Positions 27,973 to 36,154 of a stretch of DNA of 64,000 nucleotides are shown one piece after another. The stretch covers positions 124,001 to 188,000 of the forward strand of contig NZ_QNVY02000005.1 in the NCBI RefSeq assembly GCF_003314435.2, read 5' to 3'. Each line of letters begins with the position of its first letter. Position 1 is the stretch's first letter. The notes under the pieces were generated by a model. That model was not told the origin of the DNA, did not search any database, and saw only the letters and a list, made by a program, of their open reading frames with translations. The position numbers and the translations under genes were made by a program. Origin of the DNA: Flavobacterium petrolei. GTDB taxonomy: Bacteria; Bacteroidota; Bacteroidia; Flavobacteriales; Flavobacteriaceae.

Positions 27973-29115
27973 ATGGATAGAATAATCTTATTGCAAGGGA
28001 TTGCACGGATTTCGGTTTTTGTGTCTTTATTGATGGCATTTTTTTTATTGACAGTTAAAACTGAAAATAAATTGGCCAACCGTCTATTTGCCTGGTTTTT
28101 TATTTTCTCTGCTATCGATCTTAGCGGATTTTTTATTGAGGTGGGTACTCGTAATGAGTTAAATTTAGAGATTTTTAGATCTACAGCCTGTTTGTTTGGA
28201 ATGCCTTTATTTTATCTTTTTGTACTAGCAGTCTGTTATTCTGATTTTAGATTAAAGTGGAAGCATGTAGTGCATTTGCTTCCTTTTTTATTGATTAATT
28301 TGGTTTTTATTCCAAGGATTTATCTTAGCACGAACATAGATAAAGATAGTTTTGCTGCAACGCTAAATCAAATGCCAGAGATATACCTGATTCAGATTTT
28401 AATTGAATTTCAATATGTATTTTATATCGTCAGCGTATTTTTGATTTTGAAAAAGTATAGAGAAATCTATTTAGAAAATTACGCTGATTCGAGTACTGCG
28501 ACTTATAAATGGCTTTTTCAGATAACCTGTGTTTTTCTTATCGCACATTCTATTGTGGCATTAAAAAATGTATTGCGTTATAGCGGTTTCAGAGAGATAT
28601 TTCTTTGGACAAATGTACTTGTAGGGGCTATTGCTTTACTTATAACATGCTGGTTTATCATGAAAGCGCTCAATCATCCCGAACTTTTTAGGGGAATTAA
28701 TTCTAAATTACAATTGACAAAAGATATTCTGCCTGAAGTCGAAGAAAAAACAGCATCTAAAAATGTTCAAGACGATGCGATTTCCATTCAAATTTCGGCA
28801 TTGAAACAATATATGGCTGAGAAAGAGCCTTTTCTTGATCCATCCCTTACCATTCAGGAGCTTGCCAATCAAATTGATATTCCGGTTCGAGAGTTATCAG
28901 TTTTAATTAATCATCATATGGATCAGCACTTTTTTGATTTTGTCAATGAACATCGTATTCAAAAAGCGATGGGTATTTTGAAAGATCAGTCTAGAAGTCA
29001 GCTTACCGTTCTGGAAATTTTATACGAAGTTGGTTTTAACTCCAAATCTTCTTTTAATACCTCTTTTAAAAAACACACTAATTTGACGCCTACAGCTTAC
29101 AGAAACGCCTTATAA
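27973..29115 (+). CDS. AraC-family regulator with membrane-spanning N-terminus
   Basis: 380 residues. The first 230 residues contain about seven hydrophobic helices and the last 100 an AraC helix-turn-helix domain (LTIQELANQIDIPVRELSVLIN and VLEILYEVGFNSKSSFNTSFKKHTNLTPTAYR). Membrane-anchored AraC proteins of this layout are common in Flavobacteria and probably sense a signal at the inner membrane. The next gene in the same direction is an outer-membrane receptor, separated by a terminator, and is a natural target candidate. Confidence 0.9.
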   Translation: MDRIILLQGIARISVFVSLLMAFFLLTVKTENKLANRLFAWFFIFSAIDLSGFFIEVGTRNELNLEIFRSTACLFGMPLFYLFVLAVCYSDFRLKWKHVVHLLPFLLINLVFIPRIYLSTNIDKDSFAATLNQMPEIYLIQILIEFQYVFYIVSVFLILKKYREIYLENYADSSTATYKWLFQITCVFLIAHSIVALKNVLRYSGFREIFLWTNVLVGAIALLITCWFIMKALNHPELFRGINSKLQLTKDILPEVEEKTASKNVQDDAISIQISALKQYMAEKEPFLDPSLTIQELANQIDIPVRELSVLINHHMDQHFFDFVNEHRIQKAMGILKDQSRSQLTVLEILYEVGFNSKSSFNTSFKKHTNLTPTAYRNAL

Positions 29116-29151
29116 TAAGTGGTTTGTAAAAAGTCGTACTTCATGCCTGAT

Positions 29152-29198
29152 AAAGTCGAACTGATTTTCTGAATAGAAATTGGTTCGACTTTTTTTTG
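29152..29198 (+). terminator. Intrinsic terminator of the AraC-type gene
   Basis: AAAGTCGAAC (29152-29161) pairs with GTTCGACTTT (29183-29192) around a 21-base loop and is followed by a T run. Confidence 0.75.
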
Positions 29199-29271
29199 TC
29201 GGTCGAATTCTGAAAATTTCTAAGGCAACTTTGCTTCAAATTAATCGAAACAAGTTTTAAAATTAGAAATC

Positions 29272-31662
29272 ATGAAAAAAGCAAATCTCCTTATCTTTTT
29301 ATTATTGCCTTTATTTTGTTTAGCACAAGAATCATTTAAATTAAAGGGAAAAATAACAAATGAAACAATTCCATTAGAATGGGCAGATGTTTCCATATCG
29401 AATTCAGAAGGAAAAATTATAGACGGTTCAACCTCTAAACAAGACGGTAGTTTTGAAATCAATCTTAAAAAAGGATCTTATAAAATTGGAATCACCCTTT
29501 TAGAATTTACAGATTATGAGAAAGAGTTTACAATAGAAAATGATACTGATTTAGGAACAATCATTTTAAAAGAAAGCGCAACCAATCTAAAAGAGGTAAT
29601 CATTCAATCTAAAAAGAAAACCATCGAACAGAAAACGGATCGTTTGGTTTATAATCTTGAAAACAATGTTACAACAGTTGGCGGAGACGCTTTAAGCGCT
29701 ATTAATTCGGCTCCCGGAGTTGTCGTTCAGAATAATACAATTAATATATTAGGGAAAGGAACTTCCCGTGTTATGATAGATGGACGAATGATTGAATTAG
29801 TAGGTGAGGAACTGAATAATTTTTTGAAATCAATTTCGGCTAGTGATATTAAAAATATTGAAATTATCAGTAATCCGCCGGCAAAATATGATGCCGAAGG
29901 AACTGGTGGATTGATTAATATTATTATGAAAAAAGGAGTTCGTGATTCCTGGAAAAACACGACTACAGTTTCTTATGATCAAAATAAATATAGTATTTAT
30001 ACTTTAAGAGATAACTTTTTTTACAATAAAAACAAGTTTAGATTTTCTACCAGCATTAATGCAAAAACAGGTTATTTGAATGCTACAGAAGATTTAAAAA
30101 TCTATTTTCCTAATGGACTTTCAAAAATGAATAGTATAACTAAGGTAAGAACTGAAAATCTTTCTGGTAAATTGGCTTTAGATTATGATCTTTCAGAACG
30201 CACTACTATTGGATTTCAATATTTAAACGATAGAAATAACCCTGATTTTAAATCGCATATTAGAATTGAGGATTACAATAATCAAAATGAATTGGATAAT
30301 GTTACACTGAATAATAGCTTCACTGATAAAGGATCAAGAAATCAAACGTATAATGCACATTTAATTACCAAACTAGATTCCTTAAAAAGGAAGTTATCTT
30401 TTGATGTGGATTATTTTAATTACAGTTCAAAATTCGATAGGCACTTTGTCGCAAATAACTTCACACCAGAGATGACATTTGTTGATATAAATCAGTCGGG
30501 AAGAAACATTTCAAATCAGGATATTGACAATTGGAGTTTTAAGGCAGATATGGAACATCCGCTTCAAGCGTTGAATTTGTCTTATGGTGCAAAAATGAGT
30601 TTTACAAATAGTGTAAGTGATGTACTTTATTTCAATACAATTACAGGAACTCCGGAATTAGATTCGAACCAATCCAACCGATTTAAATACACTGAAAACA
30701 ATCAGGCAGTTTATGTAAATGCGGATAAAAAACTCAATGAAAAATGGAATTTTCAAATGGGATTAAGATTGGAGAACACGCAAACAAATGGATTTTCAGA
30801 AACAATGAATCAGGATACAGAAAATAATTATTTGAAATTATTCCCAACTTTTTATGCTTCTTACAAGAAAAACGAAAACAATACTTTTAGTTTGAATTAT
30901 GGAAAAAGAATCAACAGACCACGTTTTGACTTATTGAATCCGTTCAGAATTTACATCAACAGCAATAGTTATTCCGAAGGAAATCCGTTTTTAAGACCTT
31001 CATTTAGTGATAATTTTGAGTTATCACATTCTTATAAAGAAGTTTTGAGAACGAGTGTTTTTGTCAATGCAATTACAAACGGTTATGGAGTTTTGTTTAC
31101 TTCAAATCCGGAAACCAATACACAGATTGTAACCCGTGAGAATTATTTTAAAAACTTAAATTATGGAATAGGGGAAAGCTATTCGGCAAGTTTTACAGAT
31201 TGGTGGTCTAGTGAGAATTCATTGTACCTTTTGGTAGCAAAAACAGAATTTATTAAAGATATCAATGCCACGCCATCAAACAGTTTACAAATTGATTTTT
31301 CGACAAATAATACTTTTTTATTAGGTAAAACAACAAAATTGCAAATCGATTTTATGTACACAACGCCTTTTAAATCCGGTTTATATGAAGTAGGATATAC
31401 CTCGAGTTTTGACATTGGTTTCAAGCAGGACTTGTTTAATAAAACCATGCAGATTGCATTTTTGGCAAATGATATTTTTAACACCTCTTATTTAAAAGAT
31501 TTTACTTCAGTTATAAACGGTGTAAAACAGGTATATGACCAGAAAGAAAGTAATCGATTTGTACGTTTATCTGTGGCTTATAATTTTGGAAACAAAAAGA
31601 TCAATTTACAACAACGTGATTTTGGAAATAAGGAGGAGAATAAAAGAACGGGAGGTAATTAG
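29272..31662 (+). CDS. TonB-dependent receptor, outer membrane beta-barrel (OMP_b-brl_3) type
   Basis: 796 residues. A signal peptide ends at about residue 18 (LPLFCLAQ), then a CarboxypepD_reg-like domain (22-100), a plug domain (120-220, SAPGVVVQNNTINILGKGTSRVMIDGR and IISNPPAKYDAEGTGGLINI) and a beta barrel. The barrel includes SLNYGKRINRPRFDLLNPF and NPFLRPSFSDNFELSH, typical of the family that often carries peptide- or metal-related receptors in Bacteroidetes. Ends at a long terminator. Substrate not evident; a link to the upstream AraC protein is suggested only by position. Confidence 0.92.
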   Translation: MKKANLLIFLLLPLFCLAQESFKLKGKITNETIPLEWADVSISNSEGKIIDGSTSKQDGSFEINLKKGSYKIGITLLEFTDYEKEFTIENDTDLGTIILKESATNLKEVIIQSKKKTIEQKTDRLVYNLENNVTTVGGDALSAINSAPGVVVQNNTINILGKGTSRVMIDGRMIELVGEELNNFLKSISASDIKNIEIISNPPAKYDAEGTGGLINIIMKKGVRDSWKNTTTVSYDQNKYSIYTLRDNFFYNKNKFRFSTSINAKTGYLNATEDLKIYFPNGLSKMNSITKVRTENLSGKLALDYDLSERTTIGFQYLNDRNNPDFKSHIRIEDYNNQNELDNVTLNNSFTDKGSRNQTYNAHLITKLDSLKRKLSFDVDYFNYSSKFDRHFVANNFTPEMTFVDINQSGRNISNQDIDNWSFKADMEHPLQALNLSYGAKMSFTNSVSDVLYFNTITGTPELDSNQSNRFKYTENNQAVYVNADKKLNEKWNFQMGLRLENTQTNGFSETMNQDTENNYLKLFPTFYASYKKNENNTFSLNYGKRINRPRFDLLNPFRIYINSNSYSEGNPFLRPSFSDNFELSHSYKEVLRTSVFVNAITNGYGVLFTSNPETNTQIVTRENYFKNLNYGIGESYSASFTDWWSSENSLYLLVAKTEFIKDINATPSNSLQIDFSTNNTFLLGKTTKLQIDFMYTTPFKSGLYEVGYTSSFDIGFKQDLFNKTMQIAFLANDIFNTSYLKDFTSVINGVKQVYDQKESNRFVRLSVAYNFGNKKINLQQRDFGNKEENKRTGGN

Positions 31663-31669
31663 AAAATTG

Positions 31670-31713
31670 AAAGCTATGAAACAGAAACCTCTTTATTTCT
31701 GTTTCATAGCTTT
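31670..31713. terminator. Bidirectional terminator with an 18-bp stem
   Basis: A perfect 18-bp stem (31670-31687, core AGCTATGAAACAG, with 31696-31713) and an 8-base loop separates the convergent receptor and ZIP transporter genes. Confidence 0.9.
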
Positions 31714-31719
31714 ATAAAA

Positions 31720-32388
31720 TTATATAAAATATGCCAACGCAATTCCTATCACAATCATTGAAACCTTGGCAATATTGAACTTGTGTCCTTCGCTGCTTTC
31801 GAAAATAATGGTGGATGAAATATGAAATAATATTCCTATTACGATGGCTGTGATTTCAGTATAATATACATTTAATATAGGCAAATAATCAGATAATATG
31901 GTCCCTAATGGCGTCATTACTGAAAAAGTGATCATGAAGAAAAAAATGGCTTTTTTGTTCAGACTTGCATTGATAAAAAAGGTAGTCAGAATTATGGCAA
32001 TAGGTAAATGATGAATGGCAATTCCAATGGCTAAATCATGATGATGGCTTACAGGGAATCCTTCTAGAAACGCATGTATACAAAGACTTACGAATAGTAA
32101 CCACGGAATTTGTGTCATTATTTCGTGTCCGTGAACGTGACCGTGTTCAGCACCTTTAGAGAAAAATTCCAATATGATTTGGAACAATATTCCCAGCATG
32201 ATAAAGAGTCCAATGTTTGGGTTTGCACTTTCGTAAATTTCAGGTAATAAATGCATTACCGTTAAGGAAAGTAAAAAAGAACCACTGAACGCCAATAACA
32301 ATTTTAGGTTAGTTTTGTTCTTTGGCCGTATGATCATTGCAACGATATATCCTACAAGTACCGAAAGTAATGGTAAAAGGTAATTCAT
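31720..32388 (-). CDS. ZIP family divalent metal transporter
   Basis: 222 residues and about seven helices. The metal-binding helices IV and V carry CIHAFLEGFPV and HDLAIGIAIHHLPIAII with a histidine-rich loop SHHHD between them; an upstream cytoplasmic loop has HGHVHGHE. These are ZIP signatures for zinc or other divalent metal import across the inner membrane. The start codon follows immediately after the stop of the upstream methyltransferase gene, so the two are coupled. Confidence 0.9.
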   Translation of the reverse strand: MNYLLPLLSVLVGYIVAMIIRPKNKTNLKLLLAFSGSFLLSLTVMHLLPEIYESANPNIGLFIMLGILFQIILEFFSKGAEHGHVHGHEIMTQIPWLLFVSLCIHAFLEGFPVSHHHDLAIGIAIHHLPIAIILTTFFINASLNKKAIFFFMITFSVMTPLGTILSDYLPILNVYYTEITAIVIGILFHISSTIIFESSEGHKFNIAKVSMIVIGIALAYFI

Positions 32389-33153
32389 TTATTTAAAAAT
32401 CATGATTAGGCGTTCGCTTTCTGTTTTGTGGAATTTTTTTAATTTGTAATCACCAAAAATATCCAACAAATAAATTCCGGCTTCTTCCATTAATTCCTCA
32501 AAATCTTTTAGGGTTAACGCTTTTACTTTTTCGGTAAAATGAAATTTTTGACCTTTGTCTTCAAAGCCAATTTCTTTGTAAATATGACCGTCTTTTAAAT
32601 AACGTTTGATATGAAAATCGATTCCATCAACTATTTTTGTTTCTTCAGGAACTAGCGTTTCAAGGACTTGGGCAACATTCATGAAGTCAATCACGGCAAA
32701 ACCATATTCCGAAAGACTTTCTTTGATGGCTTTTAGCGTGGTCAGATTGTCTTCGTCATTTTCGAAATAACCAAAGCTGGTAAATAAATTGAAAATGGCA
32801 TCGTATTTCTCTTCAAAAGGTTCACGCATATCGTGCACTTTGAAATGAAGGGTTTCATTCGTATTTTTAGTAGCTTCGGCAATACTGTTCTCCGATAAAT
32901 CAGCCCCAAGAACCGTAAAACCTAATTGATTTAAATAAATAGAATGGCGACCTTTTCCACAGGCTAAATCCAATACTGTTGCCTTTTCAGGAAGGTTCAG
33001 ATAATGGGTAAGATTGTCCATGAAAACCTGGGCTTCTCTATAGTTTCGGTCCTTGTAAAGGATGTGGTAATAAGGAGTGTCAAACCACGAACTGTACCAG
33101 TTTTCAGGTGTTTGTGGTTGATTATCGGTAGAGGATTTGCTAGATTCGGACAT
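32389..33153 (-). CDS. Class I SAM-dependent methyltransferase
   Basis: 254 residues. The SAM-binding motif I is ATVLDLACGKGRHSIYL, followed by VLGADLSENSI, HDMREPFE and a YDAIFNLFTSFGYF segment. The substrate is unknown; the family includes small-molecule methyltransferases. Directly abuts the ZIP gene. Divergent from the THUMP-domain RNA methyltransferase with a 95-base gap. Confidence 0.87.
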   Translation of the reverse strand: MSESSKSSTDNQPQTPENWYSSWFDTPYYHILYKDRNYREAQVFMDNLTHYLNLPEKATVLDLACGKGRHSIYLNQLGFTVLGADLSENSIAEATKNTNETLHFKVHDMREPFEEKYDAIFNLFTSFGYFENDEDNLTTLKAIKESLSEYGFAVIDFMNVAQVLETLVPEETKIVDGIDFHIKRYLKDGHIYKEIGFEDKGQKFHFTEKVKALTLKDFEELMEEAGIYLLDIFGDYKLKKFHKTESERLIMIFK

Positions 33154-33193
33154 TTATTATTTTTCAATTAATTCGATTGATGCAAATTTAGTG

Positions 33194-33201
33194 TATTTTT
33201 G
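33194..33201 (+). promoter_or_regulatory. Candidate -7 box for the THUMP methyltransferase gene
   Basis: TATTTTTG matches TAnnTTTG and lies 48 bases before the start at 33249 within the divergent intergenic region. Confidence 0.4.
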
Positions 33202-33248
33202 CCGAATATAACGATAACAATTCCCGCTTTAGTGGGCAAAAGGGGCAA

Positions 33249-34424
33249 ATGGAAAATAATTTTAAAATGGTTGCCAAAACCTTTTTTGGTTTTGAAGAAA
33301 TATTAGCAAAAGAGTTGCAAAACCTTGGCGCGCAAGATGTGGAGCAAGGGGTAAGAATGGTAAGTTTTAAAGGAGATAAAGGCTTTATGTACAAAGCGAA
33401 TTTGTCTTTGCGTACCGCTTTAAAAATCCTGAAACCTATTTATTTTTTCAAGGCCAATAACGAACAGGCTTTATACAAAGGAATTTCGAGCATGAACTGG
33501 TCTAAATTATTAAATGCCAATCAGACATTTGTGATTGATACCACAGTACATTCGGAATATTTTAATCACTCGGAATTCGTTTCTCAAAAATGTAAAGATG
33601 CAATTGTGGATCAGTTCAGAGAAAGAACCGGTCAACGTCCAAGCATTGATAAAGTACATCCTGATTTAAGAATCAACATTCATATCGATAAAGACCAAGT
33701 TTCAGTGGCACTGGATACTTCAGGAAATGCATTGAATCAACGTGGATACAGAACTGCGACCAATATTGCTCCTATAAATGAGGTTTTGGCAGCGGGAATT
33801 TTATTGCTTTCTGGTTGGGATGGTCAAACGGATTTCTTGGATCCAATGTGTGGTTCGGGAACATTCTTAGCCGAAGCAGCCATGATTGCCTGTAACATTC
33901 CGGCAAATATCAATCGTAAAGAATTTGCTTTTGAAAAATGGAACGATTGGGACAATGATTTGTTTGATAATATCTCAGACAGTTTATTGAAACGTGTTCG
34001 TGAGTTTCATTACACTATAAAAGGCTATGATAAAGCACCAAGTGCGGTTCAAAAAGCCAAAGACAATATCAAAAATGCCAATCTTGACGAGTATATTTCG
34101 ATTGAAGAGCAGAACTTTTTTGATACTGAAAAAACTTCAGAAGGGAAACTGCATATTGTTTTCAATCCACCGTATGATGAGCGTTTGGACATTCACATGG
34201 AAGAATTCTACAAAAATATTGGAGATACATTGAAGAAAAATTATCCTGGAACGAATGCTTGGATGATTACAGCGAACTTGGAAGCACTGAAATATGTTGG
34301 ATTAAAACCTTCGAGAAAAATCAAACTTTTTAATGCTGGTTTAGAAGCCCGTTTGGTAAAATACGAAATGTACGAAGGTAGCAAAAGAACGAAGTTTCAG
34401 GTAACAACTGATAGCGCTGAATAA
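33249..34424 (+). CDS. THUMP-domain rRNA methyltransferase, RlmL-like
   Basis: 391 residues. An N-terminal THUMP domain (about 5-160; MVAKTFFGFEEILAKELQNLG) precedes a UPF0020/N6-adenine methyltransferase domain with DPMCGSGTFLAEAAM and the catalytic NPPYDERL. It corresponds to the RlmL half of E. coli RlmKL and should methylate N2 of a guanine in 23S rRNA. The C-terminal RlmK half is absent, as is usual outside Gammaproteobacteria. Confidence 0.9.
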   Translation: MENNFKMVAKTFFGFEEILAKELQNLGAQDVEQGVRMVSFKGDKGFMYKANLSLRTALKILKPIYFFKANNEQALYKGISSMNWSKLLNANQTFVIDTTVHSEYFNHSEFVSQKCKDAIVDQFRERTGQRPSIDKVHPDLRINIHIDKDQVSVALDTSGNALNQRGYRTATNIAPINEVLAAGILLLSGWDGQTDFLDPMCGSGTFLAEAAMIACNIPANINRKEFAFEKWNDWDNDLFDNISDSLLKRVREFHYTIKGYDKAPSAVQKAKDNIKNANLDEYISIEEQNFFDTEKTSEGKLHIVFNPPYDERLDIHMEEFYKNIGDTLKKNYPGTNAWMITANLEALKYVGLKPSRKIKLFNAGLEARLVKYEMYEGSKRTKFQVTTDSAE

Positions 34425-34481
34425 ACAATATTCAATTTTTTACGTTCAACTTTTGATTTTAAAACTTTAAGACTTAAAAAA

Positions 34482-34718
34482 ATGACCAAATTACAAATAC
34501 GAGCATTCCTATACCAACTGGGATGTTTTGCGATATTATTTATTTCTGCCAGGTATTTAGTAGAGCATTACACGAAATTAACCGGATTTTGGATTCCCTT
34601 AACCGCATTTGTTATTGGAACGCTTTTGTCGCCAAAATTCCATGCGATAAAAACTAAAGACGGGGAGAAATTATTCATGAAGTGGATTTTCATGAAAGGA
34701 ATAAAGGAAATAGGATAG
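34482..34718 (+). CDS. Small predicted membrane protein
   Basis: 78 residues with two hydrophobic segments (LYQLGCFAILFISARYLV and FWIPLTAFVIGTLLS) and a basic C-terminus MKWIFMKGIKEIG. It lies 57 bases after the RNA methyltransferase gene in the same direction and ends before a long hairpin, so it is probably the last gene of that unit. Family not recognised. Confidence 0.7.
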   Translation: MTKLQIRAFLYQLGCFAILFISARYLVEHYTKLTGFWIPLTAFVIGTLLSPKFHAIKTKDGEKLFMKWIFMKGIKEIG

Positions 34719-34751
34719 TTTAGAAATCCTGAGATATTAGTTTTAAATATG

Positions 34752-34810
34752 AACCGCTAATTTGCTAATTTTTACCAAAAATAAAAATTAGCGAATTGGC
34801 GGTTATTTTT
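34752..34810. terminator. Long hairpin terminator between convergent genes
   Basis: Arms 34752-34773 (starting AACCGCTAATTTGC) and 34783-34804 are complementary over 22 positions except two that form G-U pairs; followed by a T run on the plus strand. The stop codon of the minus-strand gene at 34803 lies inside the outer stem. Confidence 0.8.
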
Positions 34811-35624
34811 TATCTACTTTTTTTGGTGCAATTTTCTTCTTATAAATAGGAACAAAATAAGTTACTGTATAATTGAATCCGACTCCAAAACTACCATCGT
34901 AAGTTCTGTTGAATCCGGGAATATATAAGTTAGAGAAATTCTCCGGTTCTTTATTGGTTACCAATCGGTTCAATCGAAGGCTGAAACCCATAAATACATT
35001 GTCAAATACTTTAGCTTTTACTCCGGCAACAACTTCAATCCAGCTCGCGGATAAACCATCAAACTTTTTGCCAGAAGGAATTACAGGAACTTCTCCAAAA
35101 TACGGATTCGCATTGTAAATACTGTAACTGTTTAATTGTTGATTAAAAGTACTGAAACCGTAACGCATTCCTATAGAAATAATGTTTTCCATATCCAGCC
35201 AGTTTTCATAGGCATTATAATCAAAACCCGCTTTGATATAGGAACCTTTGGTGGTGAAATTGACACGATCATCATCCGTAGTTTTGTTTTCGTTTCCAAG
35301 TTCGGCAGCCAAAAAATATTTTTTAGTCAATCGATAATCTCCCACCAACTCAATTCCCTTGTAATCTTTGTCATAAAGAGCGCGCGTCAGTTTATATAAA
35401 TCAACACCCACACGTACACCATAACGATCGGTCTTTACAGGAATCGAATCGTTCTTTATAATTTCAGGACTAATTTTGACTAATGGCAATGGCGCTTCAG
35501 GAATAATCTGTTCTACTTTGGCAGTTTTTGGATCACTTTTGACAGGCGTTGTCTCTTGAGCCTGTATCAAAGTCAACGACAATACGAGACAAATACTAAA
35601 AAAAGATCTTAATGTGTGTTTCAT
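34803..35624 (-). CDS. DUF6048-like outer-membrane protein
   Basis: 273 residues with a signal peptide (to LIQAQ, about residue 22), a proline/lysine-rich linker and a beta-barrel-like domain with alternating patterns (YFLAAELGNENK, GFDYNAYENWLDMENIISIGMRYGF, DNVFMGFSLRLNRLV, FGVGFNYTVTYFVPIYKKK). It fits the Bacteroidetes family DUF6048. Its start overlaps the end of the DUF6452-like gene by 29 bases, indicating translational coupling, and both follow rlmD. Function unknown; probably outer-membrane. Confidence 0.82.
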   Translation of the reverse strand: MKHTLRSFFSICLVLSLTLIQAQETTPVKSDPKTAKVEQIIPEAPLPLVKISPEIIKNDSIPVKTDRYGVRVGVDLYKLTRALYDKDYKGIELVGDYRLTKKYFLAAELGNENKTTDDDRVNFTTKGSYIKAGFDYNAYENWLDMENIISIGMRYGFSTFNQQLNSYSIYNANPYFGEVPVIPSGKKFDGLSASWIEVVAGVKAKVFDNVFMGFSLRLNRLVTNKEPENFSNLYIPGFNRTYDGSFGVGFNYTVTYFVPIYKKKIAPKKVDKK

Positions 35625-36117
35625 TTTCGTTTTCGATGTTACTTTTTTCAGCCGATATAAATTTTATCCATTTTTGATTTGCAGCTGTCGCATCAGTATG
35701 TGTATATGGATTTGTGGGATCTAATGTAAAAATTGATTTATAGCCACACGCTCTGGAAACAAAAAGTTCCTGTGTGGTGTAATCAAATTTTATGATGTCT
35801 TCGTCAATCAATACAGGATTAGGATTTCCTGAATTTAATGTGAAACGATAGGTCGTACTTGTTCCAACAGTTTTTAACGGAATAGAAATAGTATTACCGC
35901 TAGTCGTTTGACTGCCGTTAAAAAGGATTCCGTCGGTCATTCCTTCGCCAACAACTTTCAGATTAGATACGTTTTTTAAAACGGAAGGATTCAAAAAATC
36001 ATAAAAACCAATCACCAATCGTGGCGTTGTGGGAGTATTTGCATCGCAAATGTCATCTTTCTCACAACCGGAGAAGGATAGTGCTAATGCAAATACCAAT
36101 AAAATTATTTTTTTCAT
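35596..36117 (-). CDS. DUF6452-like lipoprotein
   Basis: 173 residues from the ATG at 36117 (MKKIILLVFALALSFSGC), a lipoprotein signal with cysteine at position 18. A longer frame from 36225 would run through the end of rlmD and is rejected. The mature part begins EKDDICDANTPTTPRLVIGFYD, then a beta-type domain with two more cysteines. It fits the small family DUF6452 and is paired with the DUF6048-like gene, overlapping it by 29 bases; the two may form an outer-membrane complex, which is inference. Confidence 0.83.
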   Translation of the reverse strand: MKKIILLVFALALSFSGCEKDDICDANTPTTPRLVIGFYDFLNPSVLKNVSNLKVVGEGMTDGILFNGSQTTSGNTISIPLKTVGTSTTYRFTLNSGNPNPVLIDEDIIKFDYTTQELFVSRACGYKSIFTLDPTNPYTHTDATAANQKWIKFISAEKSNIENENETHIKIFF

Positions 36118-36130
36118 ATACACTTTATTG

Positions 36131-36154
36131 TTCCCCCTTTGGGGGTTAGGGGGC
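36131..36154. repeat. C/G-run hairpin between rlmD and the lipoprotein gene
   Basis: CCCCC TTT GGGGG (36133-36145) followed by a second G run at 36149-36153, in an otherwise AT-rich sequence. It lies in the 37-base spacer between rlmD and the downstream gene and may be a dispersed element or an RNA-stability hairpin. Confidence 0.5.
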
